Shown: piece after piece, positions 1 to 8,169 of the stretch
Layout of the letters: each line of letters starts with the position of its first letter
Numbering within the stretch: the stretch's first letter is position 1
Source of the DNA: Winogradskyella arenosi
GTDB lineage: Bacteria; Bacteroidota; Bacteroidia; Flavobacteriales; Flavobacteriaceae
Assembly: GCF_003337305.1 (NCBI RefSeq)
Contig: NZ_QPJO01000003.1
Location: 1-64,000, forward strand
Direction: 5' to 3'
DNA length: 64,000 nt
Program-made: the position numbers and the translations under genes
The notes under the pieces: generated by a model
Told to the model about the DNA's origin: nothing
Databases searched by the model: none
What the model saw: only the letters and a program-made list of their open reading frames with translations

Positions 1-122
1 TCTAAATGATTTATTCTCTTGTTTTTAATTAACCGTTTCCAGTTAATTTTTACGCTGTCAATTCAATATGTTAATGAACTTATTTCTTTACTTTTACTTA
101 ACATTGTTTTGTTAAGCGGGTG

Positions 123-153
123 CAAATATATAACCCTTTTTTCATTCCCACAA
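123..153 (-). promoter_or_regulatory. Leftward Bacteroidetes promoter, proximal copy
   Basis: Read on the minus strand, TTG (151-153) is followed by 20 nt and then TATATTTG (123-130), matching the Bacteroidetes -33/-7 pattern. The core closely resembles the upstream copy at 248-277 and the promoters of the tRNA-Lys genes in this window (TATATTTGCACCC in several). Transcription would begin near 116 and leave the window to the left. The gene driven is not visible. Confidence 0.65.
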
Positions 154-247
154 CTTTAATTTAAAAAAGTTTTTAAGCCCTTTTTCTAACTAAAATTATC
201 TGACAATGAACGTACGAAACTTGACTTGCTGTATTTGTTTCGGGGTG

Positions 248-277
248 CAAATATAGAACCCTTTTCTAAACCCACAA
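248..277 (-). promoter_or_regulatory. Leftward Bacteroidetes promoter, distal copy
   Basis: On the minus strand TTG (275-277), a 19-nt spacer and TATATTTG (248-255) followed by CACCC. It lies about 125 bp upstream of a second, very similar promoter in the same orientation, so the two form a tandem pair. Tandem strong promoters of this sequence type are typical of stable RNA operons. An rRNA or tRNA gene to the left is an inference. Confidence 0.65.
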
Positions 278-635
278 CATCCTTGAGCGTTTTATTTTAT
301 TTTTTATTTTAACCCTTTAACACCCCGCAATTTAACACTCCTTAAATCTTCGGCTTCTACTTACAACACTGGTTTTTTATCGATTTTACTGCGAAAATGA
401 TGGTTTAAACTGCTCATCCTTTATTTGAATTGCCTTGCATTAGTGGTAGAAGCGGCATCCTTTTTTTATAGGACCACTTAACCTTCTTTATATACCATAC
501 ATATATAGGTAAACCCACACCCTCCCCTAAGCTTTAAGTAAAAAAAGATATAGCGGATGACGCGGCACTTTTGCTGCTGAAAAGCAAAAGGGCAATGCCC
601 TAATAAAAGCTTAACATATTTAATAGAAACTTCAC

Positions 636-666
636 TTTGTCTATTCCTTATATACGTCTATCTTTG
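636..666 (+). promoter_or_regulatory. thrS operon promoter
   Basis: TTTG at 636-639, a 19-nt spacer, and TATCTTTG at 659-666 give a full match to the Bacteroidetes promoter pattern. The start point would be near 672, leaving a leader of only about 20 nt before the thrS ATG. That leaves no room for a T-box or other leader-RNA control. Confidence 0.75.
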
Positions 667-693
667 TAAGCTAAATTTTATACAATATAAATA

Positions 694-2634
694 ATGATAC
701 AAATTACTCTACCAGATGGTTCGGTTAGATCTTTTGAAAAAGATGTGACTCCTTATGAAGTGGCTGTAGACATTAGTGCTGGATTTGCACGTAATGTTAT
801 TTCAGCAAAATTCAACGATACAGTTGTTGAAACCACCACTCCATTAACCACGGACGGTAGTCTTACGCTATATACCTTTAAAGATGCAGCTGGAAAAAAG
901 GCTTTTTGGCATTCTTCTGCGCACGTGTTAGCCCAAGCTTTAGAGGAACTTTATCCTAATGTGAAATTATGGGTTGGACCTGCTATAGATAATGGTTTTT
1001 ATTATGATGTTGATTTAGGTGAAGGCACTATCTCTGAAAAGGACTTTAAGGCTATTGAGTCTAAAATGATAGAAATTGCTCGCGGTAAGCATGATTTTAA
1101 AATGCGTGAGGTTTCTAAAGCGGATGCCCTTGCTTATTATAAGGATAAGAATGACTATAAGGTAGATTTAATTGAAAATCTTGAGGATGGTACCATTAGT
1201 TTCTGCGACCACTCTTCATTCACTGATTTATGTCGTGGTGGACACATCCCTAACACAGGGATTATTAAAGCGGTTAAAATTTTAAGCGTTGCCGGTGCTT
1301 ATTATAAAGGAGATGAAAACAACAAGCAATTAACCCGTGTTTACGGAATTTCGTTTCCGAAACAAAAGGAGTTAACGGAATACCTTCAACTTTTAGAAGA
1401 AGCTAAGAAGCGTGACCACCGAAAATTAGGAAAGGAACTTGAATTGTTTACCTTTTCTAAGAAAGTAGGACAAGGTTTACCACTATGGTTGCCAAAAGGT
1501 GCAGCCTTACGTGAGCGTTTAGAAAACTTTTTAAAAGCGGCACAGAAAAAAGCAGGTTATGAAATGGTGGCCACACCGCATATTGGAAGTAAGGAGTTAT
1601 ACGTCACTTCTGGACACTATGCAAAATATGGGGAAGACAGTTTTCAGCCTATTACCACACCTGCTGAAGGGGAAGAGTTCTTATTAAAACCTATGAACTG
1701 TCCGCATCACTGTGAGATATATAATAGCAAGCCTTTTTCTTATAAAGAATTACCAAAGCGTTTTGCAGAATTTGGTACCGTTTACAGATATGAGCAAAGT
1801 GGAGAATTACATGGTTTAACGCGTGTAAGAGGATTTACTCAAGATGATGCCCATATTTTCTGTACTCCTGATCAATTAGATGAAGAGTTTAAAGCTGTTA
1901 TTGATTTGGTTCTTTATGTCTTTGGATCTTTAGGATTTGAAGATTTTACGGCACAGGTATCTTTGAGAGATCCAGAAAAGCCAGAGAAATATATTGGTAG
2001 TGATGAGAATTGGGAAAAAGCAGAGCAAGCGATTTTAAATGCAGCCATAGCTAAAGATTTAAATTATGTTGTAGAAACAGGTGAAGCTGCTTTTTACGGT
2101 CCTAAATTAGATTTTATGGTTAAAGATGCCTTAGGACGTCAGTGGCAATTAGGAACTATACAGGTAGATTACAACTTACCTGAGCGTTTTGATTTAACGT
2201 ATAAAGGTAGTGATAATGAGATGCACCGCCCAGTTATGATCCATAGAGCACCTTTTGGAAGTATGGAACGTTTTATCGCTATTTTATTAGAACATACAGG
2301 CGGAGATTTCCCATTATGGCTGATGCCAGAGCAGGTTATTATCCTTTCTGTAAGTGAGAAATATGAAAAATACGCTAAAAAAGTTTTAAATGTGCTAGAA
2401 AATGACGAAATTCGCGCCCTCACAGACAACAGAAATGAAACTGTAGGTAAGAAAATACGTGAAGCTGAATTACAAAAGTTTCCGTATATGATCATTGTCG
2501 GTGAGCAGGAAGCAAATGATAATACGATAACTGTGCGTCAAAGAGGTGGTGAAGACCTTGGCACGATTACTGTAGAAGACTTTGCAACGATAGTAAAAGA
2601 TAAGATTAAAAAAAGTTTAAAAACTTTTAATTAA
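694..2634 (+). CDS. thrS: Threonyl-tRNA synthetase
   Basis: Charges tRNA-Thr with threonine in the cytoplasm (class II aminoacyl-tRNA synthetase). The 646-residue length is normal for the family. In order: an N-terminal TGS domain (about 1-60), the editing domain with its HxxxH motif (H73, H77) and a CDHSSFTDLCRGGH segment near 176-189, the catalytic core with the zinc cysteine C336 in MNCPHHC and motif 2 around YRYEQSGELHGLTRVRGFTQ, motif 3 near GSMERFIAILLEH, and the C-terminal anticodon-binding domain. The ATG follows its promoter by about 20 nt. It is the first gene of the thrS-infC-rpmI-rplT unit. Confidence 0.97.
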   Translation: MIQITLPDGSVRSFEKDVTPYEVAVDISAGFARNVISAKFNDTVVETTTPLTTDGSLTLYTFKDAAGKKAFWHSSAHVLAQALEELYPNVKLWVGPAIDNGFYYDVDLGEGTISEKDFKAIESKMIEIARGKHDFKMREVSKADALAYYKDKNDYKVDLIENLEDGTISFCDHSSFTDLCRGGHIPNTGIIKAVKILSVAGAYYKGDENNKQLTRVYGISFPKQKELTEYLQLLEEAKKRDHRKLGKELELFTFSKKVGQGLPLWLPKGAALRERLENFLKAAQKKAGYEMVATPHIGSKELYVTSGHYAKYGEDSFQPITTPAEGEEFLLKPMNCPHHCEIYNSKPFSYKELPKRFAEFGTVYRYEQSGELHGLTRVRGFTQDDAHIFCTPDQLDEEFKAVIDLVLYVFGSLGFEDFTAQVSLRDPEKPEKYIGSDENWEKAEQAILNAAIAKDLNYVVETGEAAFYGPKLDFMVKDALGRQWQLGTIQVDYNLPERFDLTYKGSDNEMHRPVMIHRAPFGSMERFIAILLEHTGGDFPLWLMPEQVIILSVSEKYEKYAKKVLNVLENDEIRALTDNRNETVGKKIREAELQKFPYMIIVGEQEANDNTITVRQRGGEDLGTITVEDFATIVKDKIKKSLKTFN

Positions 2635-2661
2635 TATAAGTTTAATTTAAATACAGAAGCC

Positions 2662-3216
2662 ATAGCAATACGTAGAAACAGAAAGAATTTTACAAGACGT
2701 GTATCTCAAGAAGATAAACACCGTATAAATTCTAAGATCAGATCTGAAGAAGTAAGATTAGTCGGAGATAATGTTGAAATAGGAGTTTATCCCGTTAAAA
2801 AAGCGTTGTCCATAGCCGATGAACAAGGTTTAGATCTCGTAGAGATTTCGCCAAATGCGAACCCTCCTGTTTGTAAAGTTATGGATTATAAAAAATTCCT
2901 TTACGAACAGAAGAAACGAGAAAAAACGTTAAAATCTAAAGCAACCAAAGTGGTTGTTAAAGAAATTCGTTTTGGTCCTCAAACCGATGACCACGATTAC
3001 GAGTTCAAGAAGAAACATGCTGAAAAATTCTTAAAAGACGGAGCAAAGTTAAAAGCCTTTGTATTCTTTAAGGGACGATCTATCGTCTTTAAAGAGCAGG
3101 GTCAAATTTTATTATTAAAATTAGCTCAAGATCTTGAAGAATTTGGAAAGGTAGAACAACTACCAAAGCTTGAAGGTAAGCGAATGATTATGTTCATCGC
3201 ACCAAAGAAAAAATAG
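2662..3216 (+). CDS. infC: Translation initiation factor IF-3, non-AUG start
   Basis: IF-3 binds the 30S subunit, checks the start codon and prevents premature 50S joining. The conserved body ([21 protein letters not shown], then the C-terminal domain ending FIAPKKK) is unmistakable. There is no ATG or GTG at the expected N-terminus. The frame upstream of 2806 continues without a stop and encodes the typical beginning [12 protein letters not shown] ... [21 protein letters not shown] place the start at the ATA codon at 2662 (184 residues, 27 nt after thrS); ATA at 2668 is the alternative. A TTG start at 2806 would delete most of the N-terminal domain. Non-AUG starts allow IF-3 autocontrol in E. 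coli (AUU); the same is inferred here. Confidence 0.9.
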   Translation: MAIRRNRKNFTRRVSQEDKHRINSKIRSEEVRLVGDNVEIGVYPVKKALSIADEQGLDLVEISPNANPPVCKVMDYKKFLYEQKKREKTLKSKATKVVVKEIRFGPQTDDHDYEFKKKHAEKFLKDGAKLKAFVFFKGRSIVFKEQGQILLLKLAQDLEEFGKVEQLPKLEGKRMIMFIAPKKK

Positions 3217-3232
3217 TCTAAGGGCTATTAAA

Positions 3233-3256
3233 ACAACACTTTTCTAAAGTCGTTGT
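3233..3256 (+). promoter_or_regulatory. Hairpin in the infC-rpmI spacer
   Basis: ACAAC-ACTTT (3233-3242) pairs with AAAGT-c-GTTGT (3246-3256), a ten-pair stem with one bulged C and a three-base loop. It lies between infC and rpmI, where E. coli L20 binds RNA to repress rpmI-rplT. No T-run follows, so it is not a terminator. An alternative reading is an internal promoter: TTG at 3253-3255, 19 nt, then TATCCTTG at 3275-3282 (one mismatch). Confidence 0.45.
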
Positions 3257-3277
3257 GTATTAAAATGTAAAGAATAT

Positions 3278-3295
3278 CCTTGCCTTTGGCATAGG
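3278..3295 (+). promoter_or_regulatory. Second small hairpin upstream of rpmI
   Basis: CCTTGCC (3278-3284), loop TTT, GGCATAGG (3288-3295): a seven-pair stem with one bulged base, about 44 nt before the rpmI ATG. Together with the hairpin at 3233-3256 it gives a structured leader that could serve ribosomal-protein autoregulation. This is inference from position only. Confidence 0.35.
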
Positions 3296-3338
3296 TGTAT
3301 TAAGATAATAAGCGAAACGAAATTAAATAGAGGAGAAA

Positions 3339-3536
3339 ATGCCTAAAATGAAAACTAAATCGAGTGCTAAGAAACGTTTCAAACTAACTGGCACTGGTAA
3401 AATAAAAAGAAAGCACGCTTTTAAGAGTCACATTTTGACAAAAAAATCTAAAAAGCGCAAGCTAGCGTTAACTCATGATACAGTAGTACATAAGGCTGAC
3501 GAGAAGAATGTTAAAATCATGTTACGTATTAAGTAA
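3339..3536 (+). CDS. rpmI: Ribosomal protein L35
   Basis: Small basic protein of the 50S subunit. The 65-residue sequence begins [31 protein letters not shown] in the usual L35 form and is rich in lysine throughout. It is one of the few genes here with a clear purine-rich ribosome-binding site (GAGGAGAAA directly before the ATG). It follows infC by 122 nt of structured spacer and precedes rplT, the order found in most bacteria. Confidence 0.97.
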   Translation: MPKMKTKSSAKKRFKLTGTGKIKRKHAFKSHILTKKSKKRKLALTHDTVVHKADEKNVKIMLRIK

Positions 3537-3639
3537 TATTTTTTTAACCGGTTAGAATAAATTATAAACCCTGGAGTTAGGCAAAACCATTTAGCAAGTG
3601 TCTTAATAGACCGCCTACTACAAAACAAAATTAAAAGAA

Positions 3640-3984
3640 ATGCCAAGATCAGTAAATTCAGTAGCAAAGAGAGCCCGAAGAAAAAAGGTTCTTAAGCAAG
3701 CAAAAGGTTACTTTGGAAGACGTAAAAACGTTTGGACAGTAGCTAAAAACGCGGTTGACAAAGCGATGCAATATTCGTACAGAGACCGTAGAAATAAAAA
3801 GAGAACATTCCGTTCGTTATGGATTATGCGTATTAACGCAGGTGCAAGACAACATGGAATGAGCTATTCAAAATTTATGGGAGGATTAAAAGCTAACAAT
3901 ATCGACTTGAACCGTAAAGTTCTTGCTGATTTAGCAATGAATCACCCAGAAGCTTTTGAAGCTATCATTAACAAAGTTAAGTAA
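3640..3984 (+). CDS. rplT: Ribosomal protein L20
   Basis: 50S assembly protein that binds 23S rRNA and in other bacteria represses its own operon. The 114 residues match the family: a basic N-terminal extension ([30 protein letters not shown]) and a globular C-terminal half with [20 protein letters not shown]. It is the last gene of the operon and is followed 37 nt later by a rho-independent terminator. A 10-bp palindrome TAACCGGTTA (3545-3554) lies in the 103-nt rpmI-rplT spacer; its meaning is unknown. Confidence 0.97.
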   Translation: MPRSVNSVAKRARRKKVLKQAKGYFGRRKNVWTVAKNAVDKAMQYSYRDRRNKKRTFRSLWIMRINAGARQHGMSYSKFMGGLKANNIDLNRKVLADLAMNHPEAFEAIINKVK

Positions 3985-4021
3985 GGCTTTTAGCCAAATT
4001 AATAACATCATTTCGCTTATA

Positions 4022-4054
4022 AAATCCGGTTCATTTATTTGAATCGGATTTTTT
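4022..4054 (+). terminator. Terminator of the thrS-rplT operon
   Basis: AAATCCGGTTCA pairs with TGAATCGGATTT (one G-T wobble), followed by a run of T. It lies 37 nt after the rplT stop codon. Confidence 0.85.
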
Positions 4055-4104
4055 ATTTCTATACATTTAAAAGCCTTAAACCATAAGCCCTAAAAAAGAC
4101 TGAT

Positions 4105-4908
4105 ATGAAAGACATAAAAATGGTAGTCACCGATATGGATGGCACCTTACTGAACTCTAAGCACGAAGTTAGCCCACGATTTTTTGAAGCATTTAAACAG
4201 TTACAACAACAAAACATTCGTTTTGTAGCGGCAAGCGGTAGGCCTTATTATAGTATCGTGGATAAGCTAAAGACCATAAAGCATGACATTACGGTTGTTG
4301 CTGAAAACGGCGGTTTAGTTATAGAAGATGACACTGTTTTATTAGCCAACACCCTTGATAGAAACCGTATATTGGAACTCTATACTATTGTGACAAAAAT
4401 TCCTGATACCTACCCTATTTTTTGCACTAAGGATCAAGCTTATATTTTAAGAGCTTCTGACGAGATGGTGACTATTTTTTCTGAATATTATTCAAAATAC
4501 ACCCTTATAGATCATTTTGATGAGATTGATGCTGATGTCATTAAAATTGCGCTCTACCATACCGTTAATTCTGAAGCGCATATCTATCCCTTAGTCAAGT
4601 ATTTAAAACCTGAATTAAACGTTGTGGTTTCTGGTAACCATTGGGTGGATATTTCTGAAGCCATTACCAATAAAGGCAATGCCATTACTTTGCTCCAAAA
4701 ACAATACAATATAAGTCCTGAGCAAACCATGGCTTTTGGTGATTATAATAACGATTTAGAACTTTTACAATGTGCTGCCTACAGTTATGCGATGGAAAAT
4801 GCACACCCAGATGTTAAACGTGTTGCAAAGTATGAAACCAAAACGAATGATGCTTATGGTGTTGAAGTTATATTAGAGCAATTAATTTCCGAAAGCGGTA
4901 AGCACTAA
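4105..4908 (+). CDS. Cof-type HAD-IIB phosphatase
   Basis: Haloacid-dehalogenase superfamily hydrolase acting on small phosphorylated metabolites. The nucleophile motif DMDGTLL lies near the N-terminus (D10, D12), motif II is in AASGRP (about 46-51), and the metal-binding motif IV is GDYNNDLELL near 210-219. The inserted region between motifs II and IV fits the Cof cap type. At 267 residues it is full length. The substrate cannot be read from the sequence. Its 3' end overlaps that of the convergent yjbQ gene by 27 bp, and no terminator is visible between them. Confidence 0.88.
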   Translation: MKDIKMVVTDMDGTLLNSKHEVSPRFFEAFKQLQQQNIRFVAASGRPYYSIVDKLKTIKHDITVVAENGGLVIEDDTVLLANTLDRNRILELYTIVTKIPDTYPIFCTKDQAYILRASDEMVTIFSEYYSKYTLIDHFDEIDADVIKIALYHTVNSEAHIYPLVKYLKPELNVVVSGNHWVDISEAITNKGNAITLLQKQYNISPEQTMAFGDYNNDLELLQCAAYSYAMENAHPDVKRVAKYETKTNDAYGVEVILEQLISESGKH

Positions 4909-5307
4909 AGACCTGCCACCGCCTTCATTTCTATGCTCGCAAAGGTAAATGCCTTGCCAAGTCCCTAAGTTAAGCTGGCCATTAGTAATAGGGATTTGTA
5001 CAGTGCTTCCCATTAGGGAGGCTTTTATATGCGCAGGCATATCATCAGAACCTTCATATGTATGCCGGTAATAGGGCTGGTTTTCTGGAACCACTACGTT
5101 TAAGTGACTTTCAAAATCTAATCTTACTGTGGCGTCTGCATTTTCGTTAATCGTTAAACTGGCTGATGTATGCTTAATAAACACATTTAATTGTCCCACT
5201 TGTATGTTCTTAATTTCTGGAAATAATTGTGTTATTTCTGAAGTAATTAAATGAAAACCTCTTGGATAGGTTTTTAACTGTATTTCTTTTTGAATGCACT
5301 GCATCAT
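4882..5307 (-). CDS. yjbQ: YjbQ family protein (UPF0047)
   Basis: The 141-residue protein matches the UPF0047/YjbQ family: FIKHTSASLTINENADATVRLDF in the middle, HIKASLMGSTVQIPI, and a C-terminal LGTWQGIYLCEHR. Some members have low thiamine phosphate synthase activity in vitro, but the physiological role is not settled. Two ATG codons stand in tandem at the start; either may be used. It ends inside the 3' end of the convergent HAD phosphatase gene. A perfect inverted repeat sits 25 bp upstream of the start. No thiamine riboswitch was recognised upstream. Confidence 0.9.
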   Translation of the reverse strand: MMQCIQKEIQLKTYPRGFHLITSEITQLFPEIKNIQVGQLNVFIKHTSASLTINENADATVRLDFESHLNVVVPENQPYYRHTYEGSDDMPAHIKASLMGSTVQIPITNGQLNLGTWQGIYLCEHRNEGGGRSLVLTAFGN

Positions 5308-5331
5308 TATTCTTATGGTTTAGTCATCAAT

Positions 5332-5347
5332 AACCGTAGTTACGGTT
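5332..5347. repeat. Inverted repeat upstream of yjbQ
   Basis: AACCGTA-GT-TACGGTT: two perfect 7-bp arms around a 2-bp centre, 25-40 bp upstream of the yjbQ start. The dyad is GC-rich compared with its surroundings. It could be an operator or a leader hairpin; nothing decides between these. Confidence 0.5.
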
Positions 5348-5532
5348 TTCCTTTTTAATTCGGTATTTTCCTATTTGAAGGCTTTAAGCCTAGCTCTCTA
5401 AATTTTCCATCCTGTTCATTTGCTGTCCTTCTCCTCTATTTCAGCTTTTCATGGCGAATTACAGACTATTGTCGTCTATGTTTACCCTTAAAGATCGATG
5501 TGAATATAAGGATATCTACCTAAAAAGTAGGT

Positions 5533-5566
5533 ATAAAAAAAGAGATCGCATATCTGCGATCTCTTT
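5533..5566 (-). terminator. Terminator of the LytTR two-component operon
   Basis: A perfect 12-bp stem, AAAGAGATCGCA (5539-5550) with TGCGATCTCTTT (5555-5566), loop TATC. Read on the minus strand it is followed by a T-run (the A-run at 5533-5540). It lies about 240 bp beyond the response-regulator stop. Confidence 0.85.
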
Positions 5567-5806
5567 ATAATGATTAAAAACCCTACTTCTTAATCATCCC
5601 TTTCGAAATTTCCCCAAACCTCGAATAATATTGTTTTGTTCTATGCTTTGCATTTTATACTGGTCTACCCCATTTGAGACCATTTTCATCTATAATTCTC
5701 TAATTATAAGAATTATGAACTATAAACACAAGCCTACCAAAAGTACAATTAAATTTAAAAACAGCCTACTATAAGGTTTGAAATACAAGATTTTGTATGC
5801 GAATGA

Positions 5807-6475
5807 CTATTTAAAATGACTTGCGTAGGTTCTTGAAAGTGGTATTTCAAAATTATTAATACAAACCGATGATGCGGTAACGCGTCCTACCTTATTTCGG
5901 TTCACTAAATAAGACCGATGTGTTTTTACAAATAACTCAGAAGGTAGTTTTTCGGCTATAGTATTTAAAGATTGTCTTATGGTATATTTATCGGTTTCTG
6001 TATGAATATCGATATAATTTCCGTCGGCGACCACATAATTAATAGCGTCATAAGGAATGTTAAGCGTATCGTGACCATCCTTAACTTGTAAGGTTTGCAC
6101 TTGCTTTTTTATAAGCGCTAAGTTAATAGAAGCTAATAAATCTACTTGTTTAATAGGCTTCGTGAGGTAGGCATGTGGATTTGTTTTTAAGGCCTTGGTC
6201 ATTAAAGCCACATCGCTTTGCCCGGTTAAAAATATAACCATCGCTTCCTTATTTTTCCGTCTAGACAGTTCAATACCCGAGTTCTCCCCTTCCAAATTAA
6301 TATCCATTAATATAATATGAGGTAAGAATAATGACATTTCAATTTGTGCCATCTCTTTATCATGAGTAATTTTTACATGTGTATAACCTTCTTCTGCTAG
6401 AATTTCAGAAATATGTTCAGCAATGAGCACTTCATCTTCTACAATTAAAATTTTTATGTCTTTTTTAGGATACAT
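5807..6475 (-). CDS. LytTR-family response regulator
   Basis: Cytoplasmic transcription regulator with an N-terminal receiver domain (about 7-120) and a C-terminal LytTR DNA-binding domain (about 130-220). Receiver residues are all present: acidic pocket E13-D14, phospho-acceptor D58 in ILMDIN, T84 and K106 (LTKP). The LytTR part contains VVADGNYIDIHTETDKYTIRQSL and FVKTHRSYLVN, characteristic of the family. Its start overlaps the end of the kinase gene by 11 bp, so the two are probably translationally coupled. Targets are unknown. Confidence 0.93.
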   Translation of the reverse strand: MYPKKDIKILIVEDEVLIAEHISEILAEEGYTHVKITHDKEMAQIEMSLFLPHIILMDINLEGENSGIELSRRKNKEAMVIFLTGQSDVALMTKALKTNPHAYLTKPIKQVDLLASINLALIKKQVQTLQVKDGHDTLNIPYDAINYVVADGNYIDIHTETDKYTIRQSLNTIAEKLPSELFVKTHRSYLVNRNKVGRVTASSVCINNFEIPLSRTYASHFK

Positions 6476-8168
6476 TATTGATCTCTTTTACGAATGAAAA
6501 TTTAAACCCTTCACGAGTTTCAACTTTATATTCTAGTTTTAATTGTCGGCATAACTTGTCAATCAGTTTCAATTTTAAAGTTTTTCCTAATACGTTCTCT
6601 CCATTATCAGTATATGTAAAGTACAAGATATTTAATTTTTGTTCTAAATGAAACACAATACGGTTTTCCTCGTGTCCTTCAAAAGCATGCTTTATAGAAT
6701 TAATAAACAATTCGGTGAGCAATAATCCATAATACATGGCATCATTAGTAGGAAGAATTAAAGGTTCTACTTTAAATTGAAGTTCAATATTATTTTCATC
6801 AAAAATTTCAGAAAAACTAAGCCTTACATCACGAAGGTAATTGGCAATTTCAATTTTTTCCTTGTCTTCATTTTGATGCAAATGCTGATGTAAGGTAGAG
6901 ATGGTCTCTACTTTAGACAACACATTTTTAAGTAATAAGCTATTGTGTTCTGTCGCTTGCTTTAATTGATCTGATATTAAAATTATGACCAATTGTAAAT
7001 TGTTATTTATACGATGATTGGCCTCACTTAATAAAAATTCGTTTTGCTGTGACAAAAATTGCAGTTTTATATTATCGCGTTTTGCTTTTTTGAAATAAAA
7101 CGCCGTTAAAAAAGCCATTATTGCCGTACTAAATAACAAACTTGAACTAATGACCAAGCGCGTTTTATTCGTTTCTAGTTCCTTATTTTTACTCGATAAT
7201 TCTAAGGTATTGCTCAGCAGCTGATTTTCTCTTTCTGTGGATTTATATTTCTCCTCTAGTTCAAACAAAAACTTATTATGTTCTAATTCGTAATACCGCT
7301 CCGTAAGTTTTAATCTTGTTTTTAAATATTGAAGCGCCTTATCGGTATCTCCTAACTTCTCGTATGTGTTTCTAATATTATCGGTAATAATAATTTCGCC
7401 ATACAATAATTCATTTTTCTTAGCATAAGCTAAAGCCGTTAAAGATTGGTCTAACCCTTTTTTATACTGTTTAGCTTTTATGAGTATCCTCGTGTAATTA
7501 ATATAAGCATCAACCTTATTTTGAACCAGGTTATTTTCATTAGCATAGGTAATAAGATCTTCTAAAAAGATAATTGCCTTATCATATTCTCTTAATTCTT
7601 CATAAACGCTAGACATTTCTAAAGTGGCATAGAAAATACCGTTGGCATCGTTAAGCTCTTTTGATAGTTGCAATGACTTTTCAGCATAGAAAAAGGTAGA
7701 GTCTGGCTGAAAATAATACTCTGTAAATAAAGCGGCTTTTCTACCGTAAAATTTGGCTAGATACCGTTTGTCAATAGTATTAGATGCTTTTAGCGCTTCT
7801 GCTTTTTTAAGATGATTGGCAGCTTCTGAAAATAAAGTCCGTTTTCTATAGAACTCAGCGATTTTTACATGATAATAGAACTCTAGATTCTTATTTTCAC
7901 TTTTTTTCATTTCAGCTTGTGCCAAAGTATAATACTCTTGCGCCTTCTGATAATTAAGTTTTAATTTATAAACCTCTGCTAAGCCAATAAACAAATGCAT
8001 TCTTAGGCTATGCGCTTCTGAAACTTCAATATGCGCATTATAAAACGTTATAGCCTCCTCCAGTTTATTTTGCTCAAGTAATTTGAGCCCCATATCTACA
8101 ATCGGATCGTTATGAGAAAAGGACCATTGACCAACGACCAAACAAAGCCATAAGAATATATACTTCAT
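6465..8168 (-). CDS. TPR-repeat sensor histidine kinase (HisKA_2 type)
   Basis: Membrane sensor partner of the LytTR regulator. I start it at the ATG at 8168 (567 residues) because MKYIFLWLCLVVGQWSFS forms a signal peptide and this avoids overlap with the preceding gene. A periplasmic array of TPR-like helical repeats (about 25-300) and a coiled coil (300-335) precede one membrane helix (about 338-358). The dimerisation/phospho-acceptor segment has H385 in SEANHRINNNLQL, typical of HisKA_2 proteins. The ATPase domain keeps the N box (LLLTELFINSIKHAF) and DNG, but the expected S-L-G-L motif of the ATP lid reads TLKL. It may therefore be a weak or atypical kinase. Confidence 0.87.
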   Translation of the reverse strand: MKYIFLWLCLVVGQWSFSHNDPIVDMGLKLLEQNKLEEAITFYNAHIEVSEAHSLRMHLFIGLAEVYKLKLNYQKAQEYYTLAQAEMKKSENKNLEFYYHVKIAEFYRKRTLFSEAANHLKKAEALKASNTIDKRYLAKFYGRKAALFTEYYFQPDSTFFYAEKSLQLSKELNDANGIFYATLEMSSVYEELREYDKAIIFLEDLITYANENNLVQNKVDAYINYTRILIKAKQYKKGLDQSLTALAYAKKNELLYGEIIITDNIRNTYEKLGDTDKALQYLKTRLKLTERYYELEHNKFLFELEEKYKSTERENQLLSNTLELSSKNKELETNKTRLVISSSLLFSTAIMAFLTAFYFKKAKRDNIKLQFLSQQNEFLLSEANHRINNNLQLVIILISDQLKQATEHNSLLLKNVLSKVETISTLHQHLHQNEDKEKIEIANYLRDVRLSFSEIFDENNIELQFKVEPLILPTNDAMYYGLLLTELFINSIKHAFEGHEENRIVFHLEQKLNILYFTYTDNGENVLGKTLKLKLIDKLCRQLKLEYKVETREGFKFSFVKEINNVS

Positions 8169-8169
8169 A

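Larger units (their letters stand above)
1..693. other. Left-edge intergenic region
   Basis: No credible coding frame is visible on either strand. The stretch holds two leftward promoters near 123-153 and 248-277 and the rightward thrS promoter at 636-666. Between about 290 and 630 it is low-complexity AT-rich sequence in which I see nothing definite. A GTTTAAAC palindrome occurs at 403-410 but has no promoter beside it. Confidence 0.6.
5308..5806. other. Intergenic region between yjbQ and the LytTR regulator
   Basis: About 500 bp without a credible gene. It contains an inverted repeat at 5332-5347, a strong hairpin terminator at 5533-5566, and roughly 240 bp between that terminator and the regulator stop codon that would form a long 3' untranslated region of the minus-strand operon. 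Confidence 0.6.

Noticed and set aside
403..410. Third GTTTAAAC palindrome
   Set aside because: Single copy, no promoter overlaps it, and an 8-bp AT-rich palindrome is expected by chance in 64 kb.
667..693. T-box or attenuator control of thrS
   Set aside because: The predicted leader is about 20 nt, too short for any such element.
5308..5400. Thiamine riboswitch upstream of yjbQ
   Set aside because: No THI-box core could be found; only a short dyad is present.
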